Assembly (NCBI GenBank): GCA_030427585.1
Contig: JAUIBW010000001.1
Location: 1-64,000, forward strand
Length of the DNA stretch: 64,000 nt
DNA from: Bacteroidia bacterium
Lineage (GTDB): Bacteria; Bacteroidota; Bacteroidia; Flavobacteriales; Flavobacteriaceae
Direction: 5' to 3'
Of the stretch, positions 1 through 8,270 are shown one piece after another (the first letter of the stretch is position 1; each line of letters begins with the position of its first letter). Under the pieces are notes generated by a model. That model made no database searches, had not been told where the DNA came from, and was given only the letters and a program-made list of their open reading frames with translations. The position numbers were made by a program, and so were the translations under genes.

Positions 1-149
1 AATCGACTAACTGTATGAGGCCCTTTTCTTATTTTTGAATCCATTAAATCTAAGATAGAGATTTTTTCGCACTACTAAAGTGCTGCAATGAAATTGCAGG
101 GCTTTCACCCTATTCTGAGACCAGTAATACTATCGATTGCAATCGATAT

Positions 150-1928
150 CTATCTAGATAGCGAACCAAACTTAAACAATTTCATTTTGTAGTTATAGCT
201 ATTAAGTTTAAATAGCTTTATATAACTGGTTTGGTTTTCTCTTCCCCAATTCTCATAAACTGTTGCTTTTACATATGTGGGAACATATTTTTTGTTCCCT
301 AAATAAGTTATATTAATAAACCACTCTCCTCTATTTAAATCATAAATAAAAAACTCATTAGAAGAATATCCTTTTAATTTTCCGTCTGAAATGCGATCAC
401 TATTCTTTGCCCAGGAATGTTCATAAACAAAAGAGTTTAATTGTGGATCAACAAATTCTAATAAGAATTCTGCCTCAGAGGTATTCCATTCAAAAACAAC
501 ACGAATATCACTGGTTTCAGTTTCTTCTTTATTAATCTTAAAAATTTCTTTAATTTTTGCTATATCTTTCTTTTGTGTATACAAGTATTTCATTTCATTA
601 TAAACAACCTGCTCTATACCTTTTTCCTCTAATTTAAAGCCTCTGCGTAAATATCTCATATACATATCCCATGCATTCTGATACTGTTCATCCTCTAAGT
701 ATGCATTGGCCAGATCACGAAAAGACTGGGCATAAGAAGGCCTTAAATGAATAATTTTATTATAAATTTTTATAGCTTTTTCTTGCTCGCCTAATTCCTG
801 ATAGGTATAGGCAAGGGCTTTAAGAGCTTCTGCATTTTTATTAAACATCTTTTCCATATCGGATAACACTAACAAAGAAAGCTTATTGTTTTCTCTTTCT
901 TGTTTAAAGTAATTCGCTACATCAAGATAAAAATCTGGCGAATCTTGATATGCTTCAGATAAGGTTTTATAGGTTTCATATAATTTTTTTTCGTTAGTAA
1001 TCGAATTTGATTTTTCTATAATAACATCTATGGCATTAGATTTCTTTTCTATATAAGGAAAAGCATCATTTTGATATTGATTTTCATTCGTCTCCAATTT
1101 TGTTTTAAGTGTTTTATGCGCCATAGAACTCTTTGTTACAACAACAAGAACCCCTCCCGCTCCTCTTGTTCCGTATTTTGTTCTTGCTGCTACAGATCTA
1201 AGCACAGCTACATATGCAATATCATTTAAATCAACATGAGGTGGTTCTTCGTAAACAAAGCCATCAACATCCCAAATTGCTAATCCACTTCCTTCATTAA
1301 ACATAGTATATACTCTGGGTAATATTCTTACTCTTTTTTTGCCATACCCAACTGTTTCACCTTCGTTACCCACAGGATCTGAACCTTGATAGGAAATACC
1401 ATAAATTGGAATACGCCCTCTTATCGCTTCTATCAAATCAATAGCTCCTGTGTTAAGATCTTCTCCTTTTACAATTTTAGAAGCAAAAGGAGAACTTCTT
1501 AGATCAATTTCTCCATAAGCTGTTTTTAGTTTCGATAATTTCGGCTCATTTTTCACGGAGCGTTTCTCTCTATTATTGGTTTGAACCAATACTTCCTCTA
1601 AGGTATTAACATCATCAATCATCTTTATATTAAGAAATTGAGTAATATCCTCTACAATAACTTCTACTGTTTTTTTTCCAACAAAAGAAAAATGAATAAC
1701 TTCTTTTTCTGATGCCTCTATATAGTAATATCCTTTTTCATCTGTAATTACTCTCCTGTTTTTGCCTTGCACTGAGACATTTACATTCTTTAACGGGATA
1801 CTATTTGAAGTAACATATCCGTAGATTTTATTAAAATTTGATTTAGGCTGAGCAATAAGGAAGGAGAAATTTCCTATGGTAACTATCATTAAAATAATCC
1901 AAAAAAATGAATGGTTTTTTATTGACAT
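150..1928 (-). CDS. Secreted TonB-plug/TPR protein (paralogue 1)
   Basis: The 592-residue protein begins with a signal peptide (about 1-26, ending IAQ). A carboxypeptidase-regulatory-like beta-sandwich follows (about 33-105, YGYVTSNSIPLKNVNV). Next comes a TonB-receptor plug domain (about 135-265, ending KYGTRGAGGVLVVVTK), then TPR repeats (about 310-450). The last 120 residues are a beta-rich domain starting DIRVVFEWNTSEAEF that resembles DUF2135. There is no beta-barrel, so it cannot be an ordinary TonB receptor. Plug domains normally gate a barrel; here the plug probably serves as a binding module in the periplasm or at the outer membrane (inference). The next gene upstream is a close paralogue with the same domain order. 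Function unknown. Confidence 0.85.
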   Translation of the reverse strand: MSIKNHSFFWIILMIVTIGNFSFLIAQPKSNFNKIYGYVTSNSIPLKNVNVSVQGKNRRVITDEKGYYYIEASEKEVIHFSFVGKKTVEVIVEDITQFLNIKMIDDVNTLEEVLVQTNNREKRSVKNEPKLSKLKTAYGEIDLRSSPFASKIVKGEDLNTGAIDLIEAIRGRIPIYGISYQGSDPVGNEGETVGYGKKRVRILPRVYTMFNEGSGLAIWDVDGFVYEEPPHVDLNDIAYVAVLRSVAARTKYGTRGAGGVLVVVTKSSMAHKTLKTKLETNENQYQNDAFPYIEKKSNAIDVIIEKSNSITNEKKLYETYKTLSEAYQDSPDFYLDVANYFKQERENNKLSLLVLSDMEKMFNKNAEALKALAYTYQELGEQEKAIKIYNKIIHLRPSYAQSFRDLANAYLEDEQYQNAWDMYMRYLRRGFKLEEKGIEQVVYNEMKYLYTQKKDIAKIKEIFKINKEETETSDIRVVFEWNTSEAEFLLEFVDPQLNSFVYEHSWAKNSDRISDGKLKGYSSNEFFIYDLNRGEWFINITYLGNKKYVPTYVKATVYENWGRENQTSYIKLFKLNSYNYKMKLFKFGSLSR

Positions 1929-1951
1929 AATGAGTAGAATTAAATGTTAAA

Positions 1952-1960
1952 TACCTCCTT
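1952..1960 (-). promoter_or_regulatory. AAGGAGGTA leader motif before plug/TPR gene 1
   Basis: AAGGAGGTA lies 23 nt upstream of the start codon, too far for a normal Shine-Dalgarno. The same nonamer lies upstream of the paralogue, followed in both by CATTTA and TACT blocks. It may be a promoter or leader element kept after tandem duplication. Confidence 0.35.
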
Positions 1961-2086
1961 TTAAAAATCAAAGGTTATCATGAATTAGGTTTCAATTCAT
2001 TTTTTTAATTCCACAAAAATTTTGCCGTACTAATAATCAGAGGTGACAATCAGGAGTTTTTATGTTTTTATTAACTATTTAAACGA

Positions 2087-3856
2087 TTAATAGTCTGAAC
2101 TGGATAGTTTTGAGTTTAATTTTAATAGCCCCATCTTATAATTTTGTCTTTTGAGTTTAAAAAGTTTAACCTCTTTAGTTTGATTAATCTTACCCCAATT
2201 TCTATATACTGAAGCTTTTATATAGGAAGGTGTATTCTTTTTATTTCCAAAATATGTTATATTGATAAACCAACTCCCTTCGGTTAAATCGTAAAGATAA
2301 AACTCATTAGAAGAATATCCTCTTTGCTTTTCATCCTTAATACGATTACTATCCTTTTCTTGAGAATGCTCAAAATTAAATGCTCTAGACTGAGGATCAA
2401 CAAATTCTATGGCGAACTCTGCTTCAGAGGTATTCCATTCAAATACCAGACGAATATCACTTTTAGAATTCTGCAGATCTAACCTTTTAATCTCTGCATT
2501 TTCTATAATACCTGCTGCACCTCTTTTTAATGCATATAAATATGCCATCTCACTATATACTATCTTTTCAATCCCTTCTTCTAGTATATAATTACCTTTT
2601 CGTAAGTATTGTAGATACATATTCCAGGCTTTTTTATATTGTTTATTCTCTGTATAAGCATTCGCCAAATCTCTATATGACTGGGCATAAGATGGTCTCA
2701 ATTCTACTAGCTTGGTATACACATTAACAGCTTTTTGATATAAACCCCGTTCCTGATATGTATATGCAATAGCTTTTAACGCTTCTGGATCTTTCTTAAA
2801 AATATCTTGAGCATCAGATAGTACCTGTAATGATAAGGAATCATTATTTCTTGTTGTTTTAAAATACTCAGAAACATCCAGGTAAAAACCGGGAGTTTCT
2901 GAGTAATTAGAAGAAAATTCCTGATAAGATTCATAGGTTTTTTTATTCCCAGAAACGGTATCAAGCATAGCAAGATAAGGCGTTTTAGATTTTATAGCAG
3001 TATAAGGTACAGCACCATTACTATAGCTATTTTGTTTACCTTTTTTCTTTCTTCCTTTTTTACTTCTCTTTTCTTTTTTAGCTTTAACTCCTTTGGTTCT
3101 TACAACAATCACACCTCCTGATCCTCGCATACCGTATTTTGTAGTTCCGGATACCGATTTTATTACAGTAACTTTATCAATATCCCCTACCGCCAGATTG
3201 GGAGGGTATTCGTATACCGTACCATCGATATCCCAAATAGCTAAACTCTCTTCTGGATTTGCAAGGGACAAATTCGGTACTATTCGTACTCTACCATTTT
3301 CGATACTCAGATATTTCACTATACCACTTAATGTTTCAATTAAACTAGTTCCCTGAACTGTAAGTTCTTTTCCTTTAATTTTTTTTATTCTACCATATGA
3401 AACACTTTTTTTATTGATTTTTCCATAGGCAGTCGTTATTGTAGGTTCTTCTTCCTCATAACGTTTCTTCTTTTTTTTAGTCTTGAGTACTACCTCTCCA
3501 AGTTCATTTAACTCATCTACCATAGCAATATCGAGACGTTTGGTTACGTCTTCAACAATAATCTCAACTGGTTTCATCCCAAAAGAAGAAAACTGTATGA
3601 TTTCTTTCTCGACAGCTTCAATTTTATAATATCCTTTTTTATTTGTAGTTGTTTTTACATCTGTATTTTTCACTATGACTTTTACATTTTCTATAGGAGA
3701 GTCATTATAAGTTACATATCCCGAAATCTCTTTCAGATTTGATCTGGATTGACTAAAAGCAGAAATATAACTCCCTAAGATGGTGGTAAGAAATAAGAGT
3801 TTAAATACTAAATTATTTTTAAAAATAATTTTGTTATTAAAATCAATATTATACAT
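2087..3856 (-). CDS. Secreted TonB-plug/TPR protein (paralogue 2)
   Basis: Paralogue of the downstream gene with the same architecture: signal peptide, carboxypeptidase-regulatory-like domain (ISGYVTYNDSPIENVKV), TonB plug ending KYGMRGSGGVIVVRTKG, a lysine-rich linker, TPRs, and a C-terminal DUF2135-like domain (DIRLVFEWNTSEAEF). I chose the ATG at 3856, which gives a good signal peptide (ending SAFSQ) and 589 residues, close to the 592 of the paralogue. The frame stays open to a GTG at 3970, with further ATGs at 3931 and 3898, but those would put extra sequence before the signal peptide. No barrel is present. Function unknown; a tandem duplication is evident. Confidence 0.82.
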   Translation of the reverse strand: MYNIDFNNKIIFKNNLVFKLLFLTTILGSYISAFSQSRSNLKEISGYVTYNDSPIENVKVIVKNTDVKTTTNKKGYYKIEAVEKEIIQFSSFGMKPVEIIVEDVTKRLDIAMVDELNELGEVVLKTKKKKKRYEEEEPTITTAYGKINKKSVSYGRIKKIKGKELTVQGTSLIETLSGIVKYLSIENGRVRIVPNLSLANPEESLAIWDIDGTVYEYPPNLAVGDIDKVTVIKSVSGTTKYGMRGSGGVIVVRTKGVKAKKEKRSKKGRKKKGKQNSYSNGAVPYTAIKSKTPYLAMLDTVSGNKKTYESYQEFSSNYSETPGFYLDVSEYFKTTRNNDSLSLQVLSDAQDIFKKDPEALKAIAYTYQERGLYQKAVNVYTKLVELRPSYAQSYRDLANAYTENKQYKKAWNMYLQYLRKGNYILEEGIEKIVYSEMAYLYALKRGAAGIIENAEIKRLDLQNSKSDIRLVFEWNTSEAEFAIEFVDPQSRAFNFEHSQEKDSNRIKDEKQRGYSSNEFYLYDLTEGSWFINITYFGNKKNTPSYIKASVYRNWGKINQTKEVKLFKLKRQNYKMGLLKLNSKLSSSDY

Positions 3857-4013
3857 TCCTGTTGTACAAAGTAATAGTTCTTTCACTTTTGTAATCATAA
3901 TTTCAATAATATATCCCGTTTCCCATATCATACAGACCAAAACAATGGTAGTACTTTTATAAAAATACACAAAAATAATTAGGCTATGTTATAAGTATGA
4001 TAAATGACTTTAT

Positions 4014-4022
4014 TACCTCCTT
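4014..4022 (-). promoter_or_regulatory. AAGGAGGTA leader motif before plug/TPR gene 2
   Basis: Same nonamer as before the downstream paralogue, about 43 nt ahead of the first possible start (3970) and about 157 nt ahead of the preferred start (3856). Conserved CATTTA and TACT blocks follow. Confidence 0.3.
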
Positions 4023-4122
4023 ATAGGCAATCACAATAATTAGATATTTTTTTTTTAATCTCGTACTACTTTAAGCATTATAATTAATAGTATTTTAGCT
4101 AAACATTAAAAAGAAAACAAAA

Positions 4123-4146
4123 ATAAACTATGCATGCATAGTTTAT
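4123..4146. promoter_or_regulatory. 24-bp perfect palindrome, candidate operator
   Basis: ATAAACTATGCA is followed immediately by its exact reverse complement. It sits 40 bp upstream of the reductase start codon. There is no T-tract, so a terminator is unlikely. A perfect, loopless dyad in this position suits a dimeric repressor (for example TetR type), but no regulator gene is adjacent. Confidence 0.5.
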
Positions 4147-4186
4147 CACTATAACTTGTTATCTTAGCAGAATACTGATACATATT

Positions 4187-5068
4187 ATGAATTATAAAGA
4201 TAAAATGCTTCGAGATGGAGCGCTAAAAGGAAAAAATATTGTTGTTACTGGTGGAGGTAGCGGATTAGGGAAATCTATGACGAGGTATTTCCTAGAACTT
4301 GGAGCCAATGTTGCCATTACTTCACGTAATTTAGAAAAATTACAAAATACGGCCAAAGAACTAGAATCGGAAACGGGTGGCACCTGTCTACCTGTACAAT
4401 GCGATGTTAGAGAGTATGATCAAGTAGAGGCAATGAGAGATCAGGTTCTCGAAGCTTTTGGTTCGGTAGATGTATTACTTAATAATGCTGCTGGTAATTT
4501 TATTTCTCCTACAGAGCGTTTATCACATCGTGCTTTTGATATCATTATTGATATTGTACTAAAAGGCACTAAAAACTGTACGCTTGCTTTCGGAAAACAC
4601 TGGATTGAAAAGAAGTACAAAAACACTGTTGTTCTAAATATCGTAACGACATATGCATGGACAGGTTCAGCCTATGTGGTGCCCAGTGCTACTGCAAAAG
4701 CAGGAGTTTTAGCGATGACCCGATCACTAGCCGTAGAATGGGCAAAATATGGTATGCGTTTTAATGCAATCGCTCCAGGTCCTTTTCCTACAAAAGGAGC
4801 ATGGGATCGTCTTTTACCAGGAGATTTAAAAGATAAAATTGATATGGCTAAACAAGTACCTTTGGCTCGTGTAGGAGACCATCAGGAACTTGCTAATCTT
4901 GCAGCTTATCTAGTATCTGATTTTTCTGCCTATGTTAATGGTGAAGTTGTTACCCTAGATGGTGGTGAATGGCTAAAAGGAGCAGGACAATTTAATCTTC
5001 TTGAACAAATCCCTGAAGAGATGTGGGATCAATTAGAAGCAATGATCAGAGCCAAAAAAAATAAATAA
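4187..5068 (+). CDS. SDR-family reductase, 2,4-dienoyl-CoA reductase (DECR1) type
   Basis: Rossmann-fold short-chain dehydrogenase of 293 residues. The cofactor loop is TGGGSGLG (about 22-29), and NNAAGNF follows the fourth strand. The usual YxxxK tyrosine is replaced by serine (VVPSATAKAGV). Mitochondrial DECR1-type dienoyl-CoA reductases have the same replacement, and the GMRFNAIAPGP stretch also matches them. The expected reaction is NADPH-dependent reduction of 2,4-dienoyl-CoA during breakdown of unsaturated fatty acids. It appears to be monocistronic, with a palindrome upstream and a strong terminator downstream. Substrate assignment rests on motif resemblance only. Confidence 0.85.
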   Translation: MNYKDKMLRDGALKGKNIVVTGGGSGLGKSMTRYFLELGANVAITSRNLEKLQNTAKELESETGGTCLPVQCDVREYDQVEAMRDQVLEAFGSVDVLLNNAAGNFISPTERLSHRAFDIIIDIVLKGTKNCTLAFGKHWIEKKYKNTVVLNIVTTYAWTGSAYVVPSATAKAGVLAMTRSLAVEWAKYGMRFNAIAPGPFPTKGAWDRLLPGDLKDKIDMAKQVPLARVGDHQELANLAAYLVSDFSAYVNGEVVTLDGGEWLKGAGQFNLLEQIPEEMWDQLEAMIRAKKNK

Positions 5069-5098
5069 GTATTTATTAACAATAATAAAAGTACGTTA

Positions 5099-5128
5099 GA
5101 CCATCCTTAAAGGGGGATGGTCTTTTTT
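5099..5128 (+). terminator. Rho-independent terminator after the SDR gene
   Basis: Stem GACCATCC (5099-5106) pairs with GGATGGTC (5115-5122) around an 8-nt loop and is followed by six T. It lies 31 bp after the reductase stop codon. Confidence 0.9.
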
Positions 5129-5208
5129 ATTTCCTACTGTTAACATTTTTCATTTTTATAATATATAATAAATTGTATTTTTATCGCTACAAATCCAAAT
5201 CTCCCCTT

Positions 5209-5973
5209 ATGGGTAAAATAATAGCAATTGCAAATCAAAAAGGTGGTGTAGGTAAAACAACCACCTCTGTAAACTTAGCAGCTTCTCTAGGTGTTTTAGA
5301 GAAAAAAGTACTCTTGATCGATGCAGATCCACAGGCCAATGCAACTTCTGGACTTGGGTTAGATGTTGAAAGTATTGAAAAAGGGACGTATCAAATTCTG
5401 GAGCATACCATAAAGTCTGAAGATGCAATTTTAGAGACCAATTCCCCTAATGTGCATATTATCCCTGCACATATCGACTTGGTTGCAATAGAAATAGAGC
5501 TTGTTGATAAAGATCAACGTGAATATATGATGAAAAAAGCAATTGAAGAGTTAAAGTCAAAATATGACTATATTCTCATCGATTGTGCACCTTCTCTAGG
5601 ATTGTTAACGCTTAATGCATTAACTGCCGCCGATTCGGTAATGATTCCTATACAATGTGAATATTTTGCATTAGAAGGGCTCGGAAAGCTTTTAAATACA
5701 GTAAAAAGCGTGCAAAAAATCCATAATAAAAATCTGGATATCGAAGGATTATTACTAACAATGTATGATTCTAGATTAAGATTATCTAACCAGGTGGTAG
5801 AAGAAGTTCAAAAACACTTTAATGAAATGGTGTTTAAAACTATCATTCAGAGAAATATTCGTTTAAGTGAGGCGCCAAGTTACGGTGAAAGCATAATTAA
5901 TTATGATGCTTCTAGTAAAGGTGCCAGTAATTACTTAAGTTTGGCACACGAAATTATTAAGAAAAATAGTTAA
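5209..5973 (+). CDS. parA: Chromosome-partitioning ATPase ParA
   Basis: 254-residue ParA/Soj ATPase. The deviant Walker A motif KGGVGKTT is near residues 10-17, LLIDADPQANAT follows the second strand, and DYILIDCAPSLGLLTLNAL carries the Walker B region. The ATG at 5209 starts the canonical MGKIIAIANQKGGVGK; the frame extends only to a TTG at 5173. ParA binds DNA nonspecifically in its ATP form and moves ParB-parS complexes to segregate replicated origins. parB follows after 6 bp, so the two are co-transcribed. Confidence 0.97.
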   Translation: MGKIIAIANQKGGVGKTTTSVNLAASLGVLEKKVLLIDADPQANATSGLGLDVESIEKGTYQILEHTIKSEDAILETNSPNVHIIPAHIDLVAIEIELVDKDQREYMMKKAIEELKSKYDYILIDCAPSLGLLTLNALTAADSVMIPIQCEYFALEGLGKLLNTVKSVQKIHNKNLDIEGLLLTMYDSRLRLSNQVVEEVQKHFNEMVFKTIIQRNIRLSEAPSYGESIINYDASSKGASNYLSLAHEIIKKNS

Positions 5974-5979
5974 GGATTC

Positions 5980-6894
5980 ATGGCGAAGGCAACCAAAAAG
6001 CAGGCATTAGGAAGAGGATTATCGGCACTATTAAAAGATCCCGAAAATGATATAAAATCGGTAGAAGATAAAAATGCCGATAAAGTAGTTGGTAATATCA
6101 TAGAATTGGATCTGGATAGTATAGATGTAAATCCATTTCAACCTCGTACTAGTTTTAATGATGAAACTTTACGAGAACTTGCAACTTCTATAAAAGAAGT
6201 TGGTGTTATACAACCTATCACGGTTCGTAAATTAGATTTTGACAATTATCAGTTAGTAAGTGGGGAACGTCGTTTTAGAGCTTCAAAATTAGCTGGATTA
6301 AAGAAAATACCCGCATATATTCGTATCGCCAATGACCAGGAGTCGTTAACAATGGCATTGGTAGAGAATATTCAACGACAGGATTTAGATCCTATAGAAA
6401 TTGCCTTATCCTATCAGCGCCTTATTGATGAGATTAGTTTAACACAAGAGCAATTAAGTGATAGAGTAGGAAAAAAAAGATCTACCATTGCTAATTATCT
6501 AAGATTACTAAAACTAGATCCTATTGTACAAACCGGTATGCGTGATGGTTTTATATCTATGGGGCATGGTCGTGCTTTAATAAATATAGAAGATCAACAA
6601 CAGCAACTAGATGTATACGAAACCATTATAGGAAAATCTTTATCTGTTCGTGATACCGAAAAATTAGTTAGATCCCTTAATGATAAAGCAGAAGATACTC
6701 CAAACACCAAGGCTTCTTCTACTAATAATCAGTTACCAAAACATATTGCCAAAGGAGTTAAAGAATTCTCTGATTATTTTGGCGCAAAAATTGATATAAA
6801 AGTTTCTGGTAAAGGAAGTGGAAAACTTATTATACCATTTTCTTCTGAAGAAGATTTTAAACGCTTAAAGAAACTTATAAATAGTGAAGATTAA
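5980..6894 (+). CDS. parB: Chromosome-partitioning CTPase/DNA-binding protein ParB
   Basis: 304-residue ParB/Spo0J family protein. The N-terminal KKQALGRGLSALL is the ParA-interacting segment. The sulfiredoxin-like ParB/RepB domain (about 40-130) contains the GERRFRASKLAGL and ENIQRQDLDPIE boxes, and a helix-turn-helix follows (LTQEQLSDRVGKKRSTIANY). The C-terminal dimerisation domain ends the protein. It loads onto parS sites and stimulates ParA. No parS-like 16-mer was noticed in this window. The stop codon overlaps the next gene by 11 bp. Confidence 0.97.
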   Translation: MAKATKKQALGRGLSALLKDPENDIKSVEDKNADKVVGNIIELDLDSIDVNPFQPRTSFNDETLRELATSIKEVGVIQPITVRKLDFDNYQLVSGERRFRASKLAGLKKIPAYIRIANDQESLTMALVENIQRQDLDPIEIALSYQRLIDEISLTQEQLSDRVGKKRSTIANYLRLLKLDPIVQTGMRDGFISMGHGRALINIEDQQQQLDVYETIIGKSLSVRDTEKLVRSLNDKAEDTPNTKASSTNNQLPKHIAKGVKEFSDYFGAKIDIKVSGKGSGKLIIPFSSEEDFKRLKKLINSED

Positions 6895-7468
6895 ATTCTT
6901 TTATATTATTTTTTTTGTACTACTTTCTATTCAAAATGTTCTTTCTCAAGAAAATGAAGAATTAAAAGTTATCGAAGAAGAAGTTCCTCTAAAAAAGAAA
7001 AAAAGGGAAAGGAAAATACGTCCTTATGAGCCTTTGGCTCCTGCCAGAGCAGCATTTTATTCTGCAGTTTTGCCAGGATTAGGGCAAGCATACACCAAAA
7101 AATATTGGAAAATTCCTATCGTATATGCAGCCTTAGGGACAGGTGTTTATTTTTATATCGATAATAACAATAAGTATAATCGTTTTCGAGATATATACAA
7201 ACGTAGATTGGCAGGTTTTACAGATGATGAATTTCCGAACATAACAAATGATCAATTAATATCATTACAAGAACGCTTTCGTCGAGATAAAGAACTATCA
7301 CTATTAATAACTGTAGGAGTTTATCTCCTAAATATTGTTGATGCAAATGTAACAGCTCACTTATTACAATACAATGTAACCGAAGATCTCTCGTTTAAAC
7401 CTAAAATAAATTTTAACGAGTTTGATACCAAACCAAATTATGGTGTATCACTCAACTACAGTTTTTAA
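6884..7468 (+). CDS. DUF5683 domain protein
   Basis: 194-residue exported or membrane protein: signal sequence (about 1-21, ending VLSQ), a short charged linker, then the DUF5683 core (ARAAFYSAVLPGLGQAY, KYWKIPIVYAALG) with two hydrophobic segments and a C-terminal strand. The GTG start overlaps the parB stop codon by 11 bp, which indicates translational coupling. This position between parB and dapB is common in Flavobacteriia. Function unknown; envelope location is inferred. Confidence 0.85.
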   Translation: MKIKFFYIIFFVLLSIQNVLSQENEELKVIEEEVPLKKKKRERKIRPYEPLAPARAAFYSAVLPGLGQAYTKKYWKIPIVYAALGTGVYFYIDNNNKYNRFRDIYKRRLAGFTDDEFPNITNDQLISLQERFRRDKELSLLITVGVYLLNIVDANVTAHLLQYNVTEDLSFKPKINFNEFDTKPNYGVSLNYSF

Positions 7469-7517
7469 GCAGTACTAATCCTTAAGAACTTAGTGAATTA
7501 ACAATACCAACCAAAAT

Positions 7518-8216
7518 ATGAAAATTGCATTACTAGGATATGGAAAAATGGGTAAAACCATAGAAAAGATAGCAATACAAAGAGGCCATACCATAGTACT
7601 TAAAGTAGATAAAGATGATACCACATATGATCTTTCTGAAGCCGATGTGGCGATAGATTTTAGTATTCCCGGAGCAGCAGTAAATAATATTACCAATTGT
7701 TTTAATGCAAATGTTCCTGTAGTCTCGGGAACAACAGGGTGGTTAGATCATTATGACGATATTCTTAAATTATGTAACAAAAAAAAGGGAAGTTTTATTT
7801 ATGCTTCGAATTATAGTTTGGGTGTCAATTTATTTTTCGAACTTAATAAAAAACTTGCCAAGATGATGAATCCTTTAGAAGGGTATACTATAGCTATGGA
7901 AGAGATTCATCATACCGAAAAACTAGACGCCCCAAGTGGCACTGCGATAACATTAGCAGAAGGAGTTATTCAAAATACAGATAAAAAAGCATGGCAACTG
8001 GATGAAGGTGATGAAAATACCATCCCAATTGTTGCAAAAAGAATTGATAAAGTTCCTGGTACTCATACCGTAACATACTCTTCTCTTGTTGATGATATAG
8101 AAATTAAACATACAGCACATAATCGTAATGGTTTTGCATTGGGTGCTGTTGTAGCAGCCGAATGGTTAAAAGACAAAACCGGAGTTTATAGTATGAAAGA
8201 TGTGTTAGGCTTATAA
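7518..8216 (+). CDS. dapB: 4-hydroxy-tetrahydrodipicolinate reductase
   Basis: 232 residues, the shorter Bacteroidota form of DapB. The N-terminal nucleotide-binding loop is LGYGKMG. The catalytic and substrate-binding signature EEIHHTEKLDAPSGTA lies near residues 131-146 and contains the conserved His-His and Lys. It reduces 4-hydroxy-tetrahydrodipicolinate in the diaminopimelate/lysine pathway and so supplies peptidoglycan precursors. It lies 49 bp after the DUF5683 gene in the parAB-lepB cluster. Confidence 0.96.
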   Translation: MKIALLGYGKMGKTIEKIAIQRGHTIVLKVDKDDTTYDLSEADVAIDFSIPGAAVNNITNCFNANVPVVSGTTGWLDHYDDILKLCNKKKGSFIYASNYSLGVNLFFELNKKLAKMMNPLEGYTIAMEEIHHTEKLDAPSGTAITLAEGVIQNTDKKAWQLDEGDENTIPIVAKRIDKVPGTHTVTYSSLVDDIEIKHTAHNRNGFALGAVVAAEWLKDKTGVYSMKDVLGL

Positions 8217-8270
8217 AAAAGTGTAACGCTTTACTAAGAAAAGGTACTTATATTAAAAATATATTTAAAG

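Noticed and set aside
3093..3356. Open frame antisense to plug/TPR gene 2
   Set aside because: It mirrors the coding frame of the real gene, has no start context or family motif, and several similar antisense frames occur in other genes.
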